The position numbers and the translations under genes are program-made. The notes beneath the pieces are model-generated. The model saw nothing but the letters and a program-made list of their open reading frames with translations, was not told where the DNA came from and did no database searches. Shown here piece after piece: positions 17,023-26,677 of a stretch of 64,000 bases of DNA (positions within the stretch are counted from its first letter, which is position 1; every line of letters starts with the position of its first letter). The DNA is from BNWE01 sp964369545 (lineage in GTDB: Bacteria; Pseudomonadota; Alphaproteobacteria; UBA3830): positions 124,001 through 188,000 of the forward strand of contig CAYJFA010000002.1 of the NCBI GenBank assembly GCA_964369545.1, written 5' to 3'.

Positions 17023-20000
17023 GCTTCTTCCTTCCTTTTCTTCCTCTAAAATTTTCACTGAGAGCGGTTATTAAAATATACATAAGTGGAATAAATAATG
17101 GAGCAAACACTGTAGCTCCAATCATTCCTCCAACAACTCCAGTTCCAAGAGAATTTCTGCTTGCGCATCCAGCGCCAGTGCTGATGGCTAAAGGTAAGCA
17201 TCCCAAAATGAATGCAAGTGATGTCATAATAATTGGACGGAATCGCAACTGTGCTGCCTTTATTGCTGCATCAACTAATGATGCTCCTTCTTTGCGTAGC
17301 ATGACAGCGAATTCAACAATCAAAATTGCATTTTTAGCCGATAAGCCTATTAAGGTTATCAGAGCTATTTGAAAATATATGTCGTTGCTGAATCCCCTTA
17401 GTAACACCGCAATTACAGCTCCAAACATAGCGAAAGGAACAGCAAAAATAACGGCGAATGGTAGGGTCCATCTTTCATATTGCGCGGCAAGAATTAAAAA
17501 GACAATGAGTAAACCTAAAATTAAAGCAGTATAAGATGAGCCGCTACTGGTTTTTTCTTGATAAGATGATCCTGCCCAAGATAATAAATATTCATCATCA
17601 AGAACTTTCTTTGCAACTTCTTCTATGGCGGAGAGAGCTTGTCCAGACGTATATCCGGGAGCTGGATTTCCTAAAATTTTTGCAGCAGGAAATACGTTAA
17701 ATCGCTCAATAATGTCTGGTCCAACACTTGGTACTAATTTAACGAAAGAAGATAGCGGAATCATGGAGCCGCCTGTAGAACGTACATATACTTCCTTTAT
17801 TTGCTCCGGATATGCACGATAATCTCCCTTGGACTGCATCATTACTTTAAATCCACGGCCAAATTTTGAAAAATCATTAACATAGTAGGAGCTGAAAGTT
17901 GCTGCCATTGTGGCGTATATTTCATTAATTGGAACATTTAGTGACAATGCCTTTAAATTATCAACTTCCATATATAATTGTGGCGTGCTGGCATTAAACA
18001 TTGATGTAACGCCTGTTAATTCAGGTCGTTTTGAAGCTTCCGCAAGAAAATCTTTAATTTTTGTTTCCAGTGCTTTGCTATCCATATCTCCAATTTTTTG
18101 AATGTAAGCTTCGAATCCTCCGGTAGTACTCATACCAACAATGGGAGGCATGCAGATACCAAGCACGATACCATCTGTGATTCCCATTCCAATACCAAAT
18201 ACTTTTTTTGCGATTGCTTGCGCTGACTGACTTGGGTCTGTACGATATTTCCAATCATTAAGAATAATAAACATTGTAGCAGCATTTGTAGAAACAGCGC
18301 TGTTTAACATGTTATAACCAGCTACCAACATGGAATCTTTTACTGATGGATCTTTTGAGAGCGCTAAAGCTACTTGTGATATCACATTATATGATCTTTC
18401 AAGAGATGCTGCTGGATCCAAAATGGCACATGACAACAAAACTCCCTGGTCCTCCTCAGGTAACAAGCTTCCTGGAGTGATTTTAAATAATCCGACTGTA
18501 ACGACTATAAATACAGTCATTGTTGCAAGAGCTATTTTTGCATTTTTTATAAAAAACTTAACTATAGCAGAATATTTCTTGGTAATTTTTTCAAAAAAGT
18601 CATCAAAGGCAGTGAAAAATCTATTGGTTTCCAATTTTGCAGAAGATTTTGAATGGGATCCAAGAAAAATTACACACAAAGCAGGAGTTAATGTTAACGC
18701 GCAGATTCCTGAAATAACAACAGAGATAGCGATTGTTATGGCGAATTGCTTGTACATGGTTCCAACGAGTCCGCCCATAAATGAAACAGGTACAAAGACT
18801 GAACATAATACTAGAACGATGGCGACTAATGCTCCGGCGACCTCATCCATTGCTTTAATTGTAGCTTCTCTTACTGGTAATTTTTCTGTACGCATAATAC
18901 GTTCGACGTTTTCAATAACAACAATAGCATCGTCAACAACTATACCAATTGCCAAAACTAATCCAAATAAAGTAAGAGTGTTTATCGAAAAACCAAATAA
19001 TAACATTCCCGCAAAAGCGCCGATAATGGATACCGGAACTGCAAGGCAAGGAATAACTGTTGCTCTAAAATTTTTTAAAAACAGGAGTATTACTAAAAAG
19101 ACCAATATGATCGCTTCCAACAGTGTTTTAACAACCTCTTTTATGGAATTTTTAACAAACCCAGTGGTTTCAAATGTTACCTTGTGTGCGATTCCTTTTG
19201 GATACGCTTGAGCTAATTCATTAAGTTTCGTTGTAACTTTGTCCGCTGTATCCAATGCATTCGCGCCTGGGGATAAAGAAATCATTATCGGGATTGCATC
19301 TAATCCTCTGGTTTTCGCGATGATATCATAGGATTGAGCCCCAAGCTCGATATCTGCGACATCTTTCAGACGCAATGCGGTTCCATCAGAATTTGTACGC
19401 AGGATTATTTCTTCAAATTCTTGAACAGTGGAATATCTTCCTTGTGCGGTAATCATGTAGCTGCGATCTACTTTCACATTTATCGGATTTTTTCCTATAG
19501 CACCAGCTGAACGTTGCGCATTTTGTGATGAAATTGCGTGTGCAATGTCACTTGTGGTAAGTCCTAATTTTGCTAGCCTGTCAGGTTTTAACCAGATCCT
19601 CATGGAATAATCGTTCCCACTGAGAACAACAGCATCACCAACACCTTCCAGTCTTTTAAGTTCATCTACTATGTTTAATAATGCATAATTTCCAAGATAT
19701 GTTGCGTCATAGCGTGAATCTTCTGAATAAAGAGAAATAACTTGTAGAATGGAAGACGATCTTTTACTGACAGTAACTCCATATTTTCTGACTTCTTCTG
19801 GAAGAGTAGCTGTTACCATCTGTACACGGTTGTTTACGTTAATCATCGCTTTATCTGGATCTGCTCCAACTTTAAAATAAATGGATGTTACAGAACGCCC
19901 ATTACTTGAAGCAACAGAGTTTATATAAATCATGTCTTCTACGCCGTTAATTTTCTGCTCAAGTGGAGCTTGTACGGTTTCTGAAATGATTTCAGCGCTA

Positions 20001-20158
20001 GCACCAGGATAGGTTGCTTCTACAACAATTGTTGGAGGAGTAAGGTCAGGATACTGCGCAACTGGAAGATTAACAATTGAAACCAATCCTGCAAGTACAA
20101 TTATTAATGAAACAACCGTGGCGAAAATTGGCCTATCTATAAAAAAACGAGAAAACAT
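17015..20158 (-). CDS. acrB: RND multidrug efflux pump, inner-membrane subunit (AcrB/HAE1 type)
   Basis: Proton-driven trimeric exporter. At 1047 residues it matches full-length AcrB. It begins MFSRFFIDRPIFATV and keeps the proton-relay aspartates in GIVVDDAIVVIENVER near 405, the FSINTLTLFGLVLAIG helix before it, and the SAKNAILIVEFA segment near 940 with the relay lysine. Porter and docking domain signatures (NVNNRVQ, SSNGRSV, YARG-like loops) are in place. It lies between the adaptor and the outer-membrane factor in one transcript. Substrates cannot be told from sequence. Confidence 0.96.
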   Translation of the reverse strand: MFSRFFIDRPIFATVVSLIIVLAGLVSIVNLPVAQYPDLTPPTIVVEATYPGASAEIISETVQAPLEQKINGVEDMIYINSVASSNGRSVTSIYFKVGADPDKAMINVNNRVQMVTATLPEEVRKYGVTVSKRSSSILQVISLYSEDSRYDATYLGNYALLNIVDELKRLEGVGDAVVLSGNDYSMRIWLKPDRLAKLGLTTSDIAHAISSQNAQRSAGAIGKNPINVKVDRSYMITAQGRYSTVQEFEEIILRTNSDGTALRLKDVADIELGAQSYDIIAKTRGLDAIPIMISLSPGANALDTADKVTTKLNELAQAYPKGIAHKVTFETTGFVKNSIKEVVKTLLEAIILVFLVILLFLKNFRATVIPCLAVPVSIIGAFAGMLLFGFSINTLTLFGLVLAIGIVVDDAIVVIENVERIMRTEKLPVREATIKAMDEVAGALVAIVLVLCSVFVPVSFMGGLVGTMYKQFAITIAISVVISGICALTLTPALCVIFLGSHSKSSAKLETNRFFTAFDDFFEKITKKYSAIVKFFIKNAKIALATMTVFIVVTVGLFKITPGSLLPEEDQGVLLSCAILDPAASLERSYNVISQVALALSKDPSVKDSMLVAGYNMLNSAVSTNAATMFIILNDWKYRTDPSQSAQAIAKKVFGIGMGITDGIVLGICMPPIVGMSTTGGFEAYIQKIGDMDSKALETKIKDFLAEASKRPELTGVTSMFNASTPQLYMEVDNLKALSLNVPINEIYATMAATFSSYYVNDFSKFGRGFKVMMQSKGDYRAYPEQIKEVYVRSTGGSMIPLSSFVKLVPSVGPDIIERFNVFPAAKILGNPAPGYTSGQALSAIEEVAKKVLDDEYLLSWAGSSYQEKTSSGSSYTALILGLLIVFLILAAQYERWTLPFAVIFAVPFAMFGAVIAVLLRGFSNDIYFQIALITLIGLSAKNAILIVEFAVMLRKEGASLVDAAIKAAQLRFRPIIMTSLAFILGCLPLAISTGAGCASRNSLGTGVVGGMIGATVFAPLFIPLMYILITALSENFRGRKGRKKHA

Positions 20159-20191
20159 TGCCGATACAAACCTTTCATATTTATTTAATAA

Positions 20192-21355
20192 TTACTTTGA
20201 TTGTTTTGATTTCGCTAATGTAATGCTTTCAGATTTTATAACCGCGTTTACTTTTTGTCCTGGGCGAACTTTTACGATACCTTCACAAATTACAATATCG
20301 TTTTCTTTGAGACCATCTTCTACAATAGCTTGATTGCCTATAAGTTCCGCTTTAATCGGACGAACCTCTACAATGTTGTCTTCTTTTACAACATAAGCGA
20401 CGTATCCTAGGTTTGTGGATATCAAAGATGAAGCAGGAACAACAACTGCGTTTTTATATTCAGCTCCAATTAATTTTACACGAACAAATTGCCCAGGTAA
20501 TAAAATTTTCTGATGTTCATCACTAGGAATTTCAGCTTTAATTGAAACACTTGACGTTAAGTTATCTTCACTACTATCAACAAATATAATTTTTCCGATC
20601 TGTGGGTATTTTGTTCCATCAGACATAATGACTTCAACTTTATAGTCATCGAATTTTAATAATTTTACTTTCCCGCTAATATGTCCTTTGGCCAAACTAT
20701 TCCATATGGAACCCGCTATGGAAAAACTTACATGTAGAGGAGATATTTGCACCATGGAAGTTAAAAGACTAGACTCTCCATTTGCTGAAATTAAATTTCC
20801 AACAGACTGGGCTTCTTTTCTTACGATCCCGGAAATTGGAGCTTTTACTTCCGTATATCCTAGGTTGATTTCAGCTTCCCGCACAGAACCTTCCGAAACT
20901 TTGAGGTTTGCTTGAGCTCTTTCATGTGCAGATAAAGAATCATCATGTTCTTTTTGGCTGATTGCTCCAGCTTTATATAATTTTTGCATACGTATGTAAT
21001 CACGATTAGTTCTGCGAACTTCTGATTGCGCTTGCGCCAATGCCCCATTCGCTCTTGTCAGCGCTGCTTGATATTGTTCAGGATCTATTTCAAATAGTTT
21101 TTCTCCTTGTTTTACATATTGTCCTTCCTGAAATAATCTTGTTTTTAAAATTCCACTCACTTGAGCACGAACTTGTATTTCAAGAGATCCAGTAATTTTT
21201 GCAGGAACCTCTATTTCAAACGGGACGTCTTTTTTTATTGCTTTTGCAGCACCAACAAGCTGTTCCGGCATCTGTTGTGATTGTTTTTTTTCATCGCATC
21301 CAGCAAAAACTAACAATATTGGGAAGGAAAAACAAAATATTTTCTTAAAAAGCAC
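20192..21355 (-). CDS. acrA: RND efflux periplasmic adaptor (AcrA type lipoprotein)
   Basis: Membrane-fusion protein linking the pump to the outer-membrane channel. The 387-residue product has a lipobox LLVFAGC near residue 20, a lipoyl half-motif (VRAQVSGILKTRLFQEGQYV near 62), an alpha-hairpin (about 95-170), the second lipoyl half (VKAPISGIVRKEAQSVGN) and a beta-barrel. I prefer the GTG at 21355 because GGAGG lies five bases upstream and the signal peptide then starts directly with MLFKKIFCF; an ATG at 21388 would add eleven residues. First gene of acrA-acrB-oprM; no regulator gene is adjacent. Confidence 0.94.
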   Translation of the reverse strand: MLFKKIFCFSFPILLVFAGCDEKKQSQQMPEQLVGAAKAIKKDVPFEIEVPAKITGSLEIQVRAQVSGILKTRLFQEGQYVKQGEKLFEIDPEQYQAALTRANGALAQAQSEVRRTNRDYIRMQKLYKAGAISQKEHDDSLSAHERAQANLKVSEGSVREAEINLGYTEVKAPISGIVRKEAQSVGNLISANGESSLLTSMVQISPLHVSFSIAGSIWNSLAKGHISGKVKLLKFDDYKVEVIMSDGTKYPQIGKIIFVDSSEDNLTSSVSIKAEIPSDEHQKILLPGQFVRVKLIGAEYKNAVVVPASSLISTNLGYVAYVVKEDNIVEVRPIKAELIGNQAIVEDGLKENDIVICEGIVKVRPGQKVNAVIKSESITLAKSKQSK

Positions 21356-21420
21356 CAAAGCCTCCACGTAATGAAACTCATATAACAAATGTTACACATC
21401 ATATATTTAACGCATAATTA

Positions 21421-21441
21421 TCTTACACATTACCTGTAAGA
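21421..21441. promoter_or_regulatory. 7-7-7 inverted repeat between acrA and the usher-like gene
   Basis: TCTTACA at 21421-21427 and TGTAAGA at 21435-21441 are exact reverse complements with a seven-base spacer. The site lies in the 222-base gap between divergent genes, 66 bases upstream of the chosen acrA start, a fitting place for a repressor operator of the efflux operon. No TetR- or MarR-type gene is nearby to pair with it. The rest of the gap shows only A+T-rich sequence and possible promoters. Confidence 0.35.
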
Positions 21442-21577
21442 GTCAATTAATTTTTGGTTAATTTAGATTCATTTGGTTATCTATAAGAAATTTTGCAGGA
21501 GTTTTTTCTAGACAATAAGCATGCTTGTGTAATATATATTCTCATAAGTGTACAATTGTCAGCAATGAGGAAATACA

Positions 21578-23431
21578 ATGTTTAAAGAAACCTTAGGTTA
21601 TTCAGCCATTTGTGCGTTATTATTATTATTTTCTAATTATGCGATTGCCGATTCTGATAAAAAACACAAAACAAAAACATCATATACCGACAGTACTAAA
21701 ATTGATGGTTTTTTAAATATAAAAGCAGTGCATGAGAGAGCAAATGAATATCCGTTTGGTCCTAAGAATTGTTCTGGCAGTGCATTTAATCCTGTTTTTT
21801 CTGTAGGAAATTTTACAGTAGATGCTGATTTTTATTATGGTCGTCAATATAGTTATGGCGGCGTTTTTAGCAGTGAAAGAAATCTTTTTAAAATTACCGG
21901 TTATGATAAAAGAAGTAAATTTCGCGAAAATTTTAAAAAAATAAAAAAGGATCTTTCTAGTGCTATGTTACCGAATACTGATAAAGCGCATTTTTATAGA
22001 AATTATGCAAGAGGTATTTATGAAAATCAGTCTAATAATTTTCGTGTGGTAATAGGTGACACAACAACTAGAAGCCATATCGGATTTCAACAAGCTTTAT
22101 CGGGCGTTGGTATAAGTATATTTAGGCAAAGTGGAAACGGAGAAATAATCAATAATTCTACTCCGATAGTCATTACAAGGGTTAGTAAAATCGAATGCAA
22201 ATTAGGTGATGAAATTCTTAACTATAGAATATTTACACCTGGCGTTTATACTTTAGAAGATCTTCCTGAAGAAGCAAAAATTCCTGGCGCAACAATAAAA
22301 ATCAGCGATCAATTAAACAGAACATATACTTTGAAAGTAGATTACTTTTCCGGATATGGAATGTTAGAAGCTGGAAAAGATGATTTTGATATCGTTATCG
22401 TTCGTGAGCATAAGTGGAATGTGGATGATCCGCATAGAATAGGGTATTTCAAAAAGCCTAGATATAGCGCGAATTATCGATATGGTATATCTGATGAAAC
22501 AACGATTGGGATTGGGATACAAGGATATGAAAATACTCAAATATTCGATGCGACCGCTATTTTGGCTACTGATTTCGGTATGTTTTCTCCTCATGCATCT
22601 TTTAGCAATGGAAACGCAATTAAAAGCTCCAAGAAAGCGGTTGGTGCAGGTATTTTATATGTGATTCCTAAAAACGAACTCGGAATATTTTTTGAAACAT
22701 TTTTTGGTATAAAAGGGAAGGGGTTTGGCGATCTTGGAAAAGAAAAAGATGTTGGCGATGAATATAATAAATTGATTGACAAGTATTTCACAACTGAAAG
22801 TTTAAAAGAACAATTTAAAAATTCTGCTTCAGAAACTTCTACAAAGCAGATAATAGCTAGAATTTATACGAAGCCGGTATTCGGGATTACCCCATCATTT
22901 ACATTCAATGGTTCCTGGACAAGAGATAGTAGATTACGCGAATACACCCTCAGTTTTACAAAGAAATTTTGGGATTGTTTGTTTACCATAAGCGGAGGTT
23001 TATCGTATGATGACCCAAGCAAGGGGGCAAATCTACAGTCTCCTGATAGAAGATTAACAATAGCTTGTTGTATTCCGATCGGAACAGATTTTAAAGTGCA
23101 GGGATCGTACTTCCATCATGATGAAGATAGATACAGAAGTTATGAAAAATTTCAATATGCTCCGTCTGACATACCTGGACTCGAGGTTAATGTTGAGCAC
23201 TATAGCAGGCCTGATTTTAGAAATCCCTGCACATCTGTCAAATATGACGGAAAATATTGTAACCTGAAAGCGGAAGAAACAATCAGAAATTCTTATGTAA
23301 AAAACAACAAACAACATACTAATCAACAGAGATTCTTTTTTGGTACGAGCCTTTCTCCAAGCAGAATTCGTGCATATCAAAAAAACAATTTTAATGTTTT
23401 GAGAACTGGCAGGGACGAAAAGAAAAAATAA
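21578..23431 (+). CDS. fimbrial-usher-like outer-membrane protein
   Basis: A 617-residue exported protein with signal peptide 1-24 (cut after YAIA). Residues 155-161 read FRVVIGD, the strand that opens the barrel in chaperone-usher pilus ushers. Residues 192-262 resemble the usher plug domain: TPIVITRVSKIE, GVYTLEDLPEEAKIPGATIKI and YTLKVDYFSG. Beyond this come alternating strands typical of an outer-membrane barrel, with aromatic residues. It is shorter than canonical ushers (about 800 or more residues), and the N-terminal chaperone-binding and the two C-terminal domains are not recognisable. No pilin or chaperone gene is nearby. AATGAGGAAAT precedes the ATG. Assignment rests on pattern similarity and is moderate. 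Confidence 0.6.
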   Translation: MFKETLGYSAICALLLLFSNYAIADSDKKHKTKTSYTDSTKIDGFLNIKAVHERANEYPFGPKNCSGSAFNPVFSVGNFTVDADFYYGRQYSYGGVFSSERNLFKITGYDKRSKFRENFKKIKKDLSSAMLPNTDKAHFYRNYARGIYENQSNNFRVVIGDTTTRSHIGFQQALSGVGISIFRQSGNGEIINNSTPIVITRVSKIECKLGDEILNYRIFTPGVYTLEDLPEEAKIPGATIKISDQLNRTYTLKVDYFSGYGMLEAGKDDFDIVIVREHKWNVDDPHRIGYFKKPRYSANYRYGISDETTIGIGIQGYENTQIFDATAILATDFGMFSPHASFSNGNAIKSSKKAVGAGILYVIPKNELGIFFETFFGIKGKGFGDLGKEKDVGDEYNKLIDKYFTTESLKEQFKNSASETSTKQIIARIYTKPVFGITPSFTFNGSWTRDSRLREYTLSFTKKFWDCLFTISGGLSYDDPSKGANLQSPDRRLTIACCIPIGTDFKVQGSYFHHDEDRYRSYEKFQYAPSDIPGLEVNVEHYSRPDFRNPCTSVKYDGKYCNLKAEETIRNSYVKNNKQHTNQQRFFFGTSLSPSRIRAYQKNNFNVLRTGRDEKKK

Positions 23432-23444
23432 ATGAAAATGTTCG

Positions 23445-23485
23445 GAGCCTATTAAATATTTTTTGCGATAGGCTCTTTAATTTTT
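23445..23485. terminator. rho-independent terminator, probably bidirectional
   Basis: GAGCCTAT (23445-23452) pairs perfectly with ATAGGCTC (23468-23475) and is followed by TTTAATTTTT. A-rich sequence lies on the other side. It separates the convergent usher-like gene and prmC and overlaps the prmC stop codon. Confidence 0.75.
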
Positions 23486-24301
23486 GATAATAACAATTCT
23501 ATTTATATCATTGAAATCTTTAATGATTTCAAAATTTGTAAAACCATAATGTGAAAAAATTGTTTTCACATCTTTTGCTTGATCATATCCCACTTCCAAA
23601 AATATTATTCCATTTTTGGATAATATGTTTTTTGAGATTTTTGCGATTTCTTTGTAGGAATTTAAGCCATCATTTCCGCCATCTAGGGAAACTAACGGAT
23701 CATAATTTTTTACGTTTTCATCTAATAATTTGATATCACAGGATTTTATATATGGTGGATTGCTGACAATTATATCGAATTTTTCATTAAAAGCAATTTC
23801 TAAATCATTCCAACCTATATTTAAAAAATCTGCATTTTTTATATTCATGACGTTTTTATTGTATTCTGCTATTTCAATGGTTTTTTTACTGATATCTATT
23901 CCTAATCCGACTGAGTTTGGATATTCATAAAGAAGGCTAAGTAATATACATCCGCTTCCGGTTCCAATATCTAGAAATTTGATGATACTTTCTTTAGATA
24001 TGCGAGATAATATAGAATCTATAATTAGTTCAGTTTCGGGTCTTGGATCTAATACGTCGTAGTTTATAAAAAAATCATGTTTCCAAAAAGATTTTTTATT
24101 AATAATTTTTGAAATTGGTTCATTGTTTTTATATCTAAGTAACATACTGGAAAACAAAGATTGTTCTTCATTATTTAAACAAATTTCTTCGGGAGCAAAT
24201 ACGATTTTTTCATATGTGATATTTTTGATTTTAGCGATAAGTAATCTGGCATCCCGCATTGAAATGTCTATTTTTTCCAAAATACATTTTGCTGTTGCCA
24301 A
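23477..24301 (-). CDS. prmC: release factor glutamine N5-methyltransferase PrmC
   Basis: Methylates the glutamine of the GGQ motif in peptide release factors using S-adenosylmethionine. The 274-residue protein has the N-terminal helical domain, the SAM-binding motif FLDIGTGSGCILLSLL near 110, and the substrate-glutamine motif SNPPYI near 180. It sits five bases downstream of prfA, its substrate, in the classical prfA-prmC pair. Confidence 0.95.
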   Translation of the reverse strand: MATAKCILEKIDISMRDARLLIAKIKNITYEKIVFAPEEICLNNEEQSLFSSMLLRYKNNEPISKIINKKSFWKHDFFINYDVLDPRPETELIIDSILSRISKESIIKFLDIGTGSGCILLSLLYEYPNSVGLGIDISKKTIEIAEYNKNVMNIKNADFLNIGWNDLEIAFNEKFDIIVSNPPYIKSCDIKLLDENVKNYDPLVSLDGGNDGLNSYKEIAKISKNILSKNGIIFLEVGYDQAKDVKTIFSHYGFTNFEIIKDFNDINRIVIIKN

Positions 24302-24306
24302 TTTTA

Positions 24307-25383
24307 TTATTCCTGAAAATTGGAGATTTGATCTTCCTGATCTGCTTCAATCAGCGCCTTAATAACTTCTTCGAGACCTGTGCCTTCCATGATTTGAGAC
24401 AATTTATATAAAGTTAAATTAATGCGATGGTCGGAAACACGCCCCTGTGGATAATTATATGTTCGGATTCTTTCAGATCTTTCGCCAGATCCTATTTGCA
24501 ATCGGCGATTTTCCGATCTTTCAGAATGAATTTTTTGACGTTCAAGTTCATATAATCTTGATCGTAAAATTTTCATTGCTTTCATGCGATTCATATGCTG
24601 CGATCTTTCGTCCTGCTGTGCAACAACTATCCCAGTCGGAATATGTGTGATTCTTACGGCACTTTCGGTTTTATTAACATGCTGACCGCCGGCTCCTGAA
24701 GCCCTCATAACTTCGATTTTTAAATCAGTATCATCGATTCTTAAATCAACTTCCTCCGCCTCAGGAAGAACTGCTATTGTGGCTGTTGATGTATGCACAC
24801 GCCCGCTGGATTCGGTTATTGGAACTCTTTGTACACGATGTACTCCTGATTCAAATTTTAAATATGAAAAAACACCTTTCCCAGAGATACTTGCAGAAGC
24901 TTCTTTTATGCTTCCGATTCCTGATTCATGAGCATATAAAATTTCAAATTTCCACCCCCGATAGTCGGAATATTTTTGATACATTCTGAAAAGATCCGCT
25001 GCAAAAAGTCCAGCTTCATCTCCACCGGTTCCAGCTCTGACTTCAACAATCGCGTTTTTTTCATCAGTCACATCTTTTGGAAGTAAATACAGTTTTATCT
25101 CTTTTTCATACTGTGGAATATTGTTTTTTAGATTCGCAATTTCTGCTGTGGCTAATTCTCTGAACTCATGGTCAATATCCGTATCTTTTAAAGTGATTTC
25201 TAGCTCAGATATTTCTGAAATGCTTTTTTTGTATTTATTGATAATACTTACAAAATCTTCAAGATCAGAAAATTCCTTCGACAATTTTATGAAATTATCA
25301 GAATCTGTTACGTTTTCTAACATTTGATTTTTCAAAAAATCATATCTTTCTAAAATCTTGTTTAGAGTTTTTTCCAAGGACAC
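24307..25383 (-). CDS. prfA: peptide chain release factor 1
   Basis: Recognises UAA and UAG and triggers peptide release. At 358 residues it is full length. The GGQ loop is in ASGAGGQHVNKTES near 230, and the codon-recognition region carries the RF1-type tripeptide PIT in RVPITESSGRVH near 185, which separates it from RF2 (SPF). It lies upstream of prmC and 16 bases downstream of plsC on the same strand. Confidence 0.97.
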   Translation of the reverse strand: MSLEKTLNKILERYDFLKNQMLENVTDSDNFIKLSKEFSDLEDFVSIINKYKKSISEISELEITLKDTDIDHEFRELATAEIANLKNNIPQYEKEIKLYLLPKDVTDEKNAIVEVRAGTGGDEAGLFAADLFRMYQKYSDYRGWKFEILYAHESGIGSIKEASASISGKGVFSYLKFESGVHRVQRVPITESSGRVHTSTATIAVLPEAEEVDLRIDDTDLKIEVMRASGAGGQHVNKTESAVRITHIPTGIVVAQQDERSQHMNRMKAMKILRSRLYELERQKIHSERSENRRLQIGSGERSERIRTYNYPQGRVSDHRINLTLYKLSQIMEGTGLEEVIKALIEADQEDQISNFQE

Positions 25384-25399
25384 ACTGCCTCCTCTTTAT

Positions 25400-26110
25400 T
25401 TAATTTAATGTTGCTAATTTTTCTATTTCAAATCGGAAATCATTATTTAATTTATCTAAAAACTCTTCTTGAGAAAGTCCTGGTTGAATTGGATCTAAAA
25501 ATTTTACAGTTATATTTCCTGGTGTTTTTAAAAATCCATGCTTAGACCAAAATTTTCCCGAATTATGTATAACAGGTATTACAGGACAATTTGCTTTTTT
25601 GTAAAATAATGCAATTCCTCTTTTTATACCTAAATAAGTTCCTGTGGATATACGAGTGCCTTCAGGAAAAATAATAACAGGATGATTATCTGCTATGGCT
25701 GTATTTACTTTTTTTACTGCGCCGATTAATGATTTAACTCCAAGGTCTCTATCTATATCTATAGTTCCTGCTTTTTTAGAAAACAATCCGAAAAGCGGAA
25801 CATTTAACAACTCTTTTTTCAATATAAAAATCGGTTTATGAAATTTATGAATTAATATCAAAGTTTCCCAAATTGATTCGTGACGAATTGCATAAATAAC
25901 AGAAGATGCGGCTATATTATGCGGATTCTCGATTGTATATTTAATGCCGGCAACTTTTTGAGTGATAAAATCAAGTAATTTAGAAAGATTGTTCCAAAAA
26001 ACAAATGTATATTTTACATCTAAAAATAATATTGGAAGCCCTAATATCAAGAAGCTACTAATAGTACTGAAAAATAAGACATTAAAAATAATGGACCTTA
26101 TAAAAATCAT
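25400..26110 (-). CDS. plsC: 1-acyl-glycerol-3-phosphate acyltransferase PlsC
   Basis: Second acylation of glycerol-3-phosphate to give phosphatidic acid; inner membrane. The 236-residue protein has a hydrophobic N-terminus (FNVLFFSTISSFLILGLP), acyltransferase block I as IRHESIWETL near residue 77, and block III as FPEGTR near 150. Block I is HX4E where most family members have HX4D, a conservative change. It lies in a minus-strand run ftsE-ftsX-ydcF-plsC-prfA-prmC, all within a few bases of one another. Confidence 0.9.
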   Translation of the reverse strand: MIFIRSIIFNVLFFSTISSFLILGLPILFLDVKYTFVFWNNLSKLLDFITQKVAGIKYTIENPHNIAASSVIYAIRHESIWETLILIHKFHKPIFILKKELLNVPLFGLFSKKAGTIDIDRDLGVKSLIGAVKKVNTAIADNHPVIIFPEGTRISTGTYLGIKRGIALFYKKANCPVIPVIHNSGKFWSKHGFLKTPGNITVKFLDPIQPGLSQEEFLDKLNNDFRFEIEKLATLN

Positions 26111-26116
26111 TTCTCT

Positions 26117-26677
26117 TTATCCCTTTGAAAAACTCAATATATTTTTGATATAGACATAAATTGTCTTATGAAACTCTTTTATACAATTTATTAAGAATTT
26201 GAAGTTTAGTGACGATTTGGAAGCGTATGGAATAATTTCTAACTCCTTATTAATATGTTTTATTTCTAAAATACTTCTGCGCATATGATAATCTGATGTT
26301 ATTAAGAGTATTTTCTTTATTTCGCTTTTTGTAATCCAATTATTTATTTCGATTGCGTTTTCAAAAGTATTACTAGCATTTTTTCCTAATATAATGGAAA
26401 CGTTGTTTTCATTTTTTTTATTTCCAAGTATGTCATTTAAAGTTGTTTTTTGATAAACGCCTGATATAAATACATTTTTTGGTTTGTTAATATTGATTGA
26501 TTTTAGTGCGTATGGAATTCTGCCTTTTCCACCAGTTAATACAACAACGTTATCGCAACAAGCATCTGATACATTACTGTAAAAAACCGTATCAAAAAAA
26601 AACAAACAGAAAGCAAAAATCCATATAGCAATGATTGATAAAAAAAAATATATTGAAAATTTCATCAACCTATCCAT
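26117..26677 (-). CDS. YdcF/ElyC-family (DUF218) membrane protein
   Basis: A 186-residue protein with one N-terminal transmembrane helix (about 5-28) and a DUF218 domain outside the membrane. Characteristic pieces are VVLTGGKGRIPYAL near 45, NTFENAIEINNWI near 103 and ILLITSDYHMRRSI near 120. The biochemical role of the family is unsettled; envelope or peptidoglycan precursor functions are reported for ElyC. It overlaps ftsX by 13 bases, and the ftsEX-ydcF-plsC order is common in alphaproteobacteria, pointing to cell-envelope work. Confidence 0.85.
   Translation of the reverse strand: MDRLMKFSIYFFLSIIAIWIFAFCLFFFDTVFYSNVSDACCDNVVVLTGGKGRIPYALKSININKPKNVFISGVYQKTTLNDILGNKKNENNVSIILGKNASNTFENAIEINNWITKSEIKKILLITSDYHMRRSILEIKHINKELEIIPYASKSSLNFKFLINCIKEFHKTIYVYIKNILSFSKG

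Noticed and set aside
18330..19211. 293-codon plus-strand frame inside the efflux pump gene
   Set aside because: It is the antisense shadow of acrB, whose full-length family match leaves no room for a second gene.
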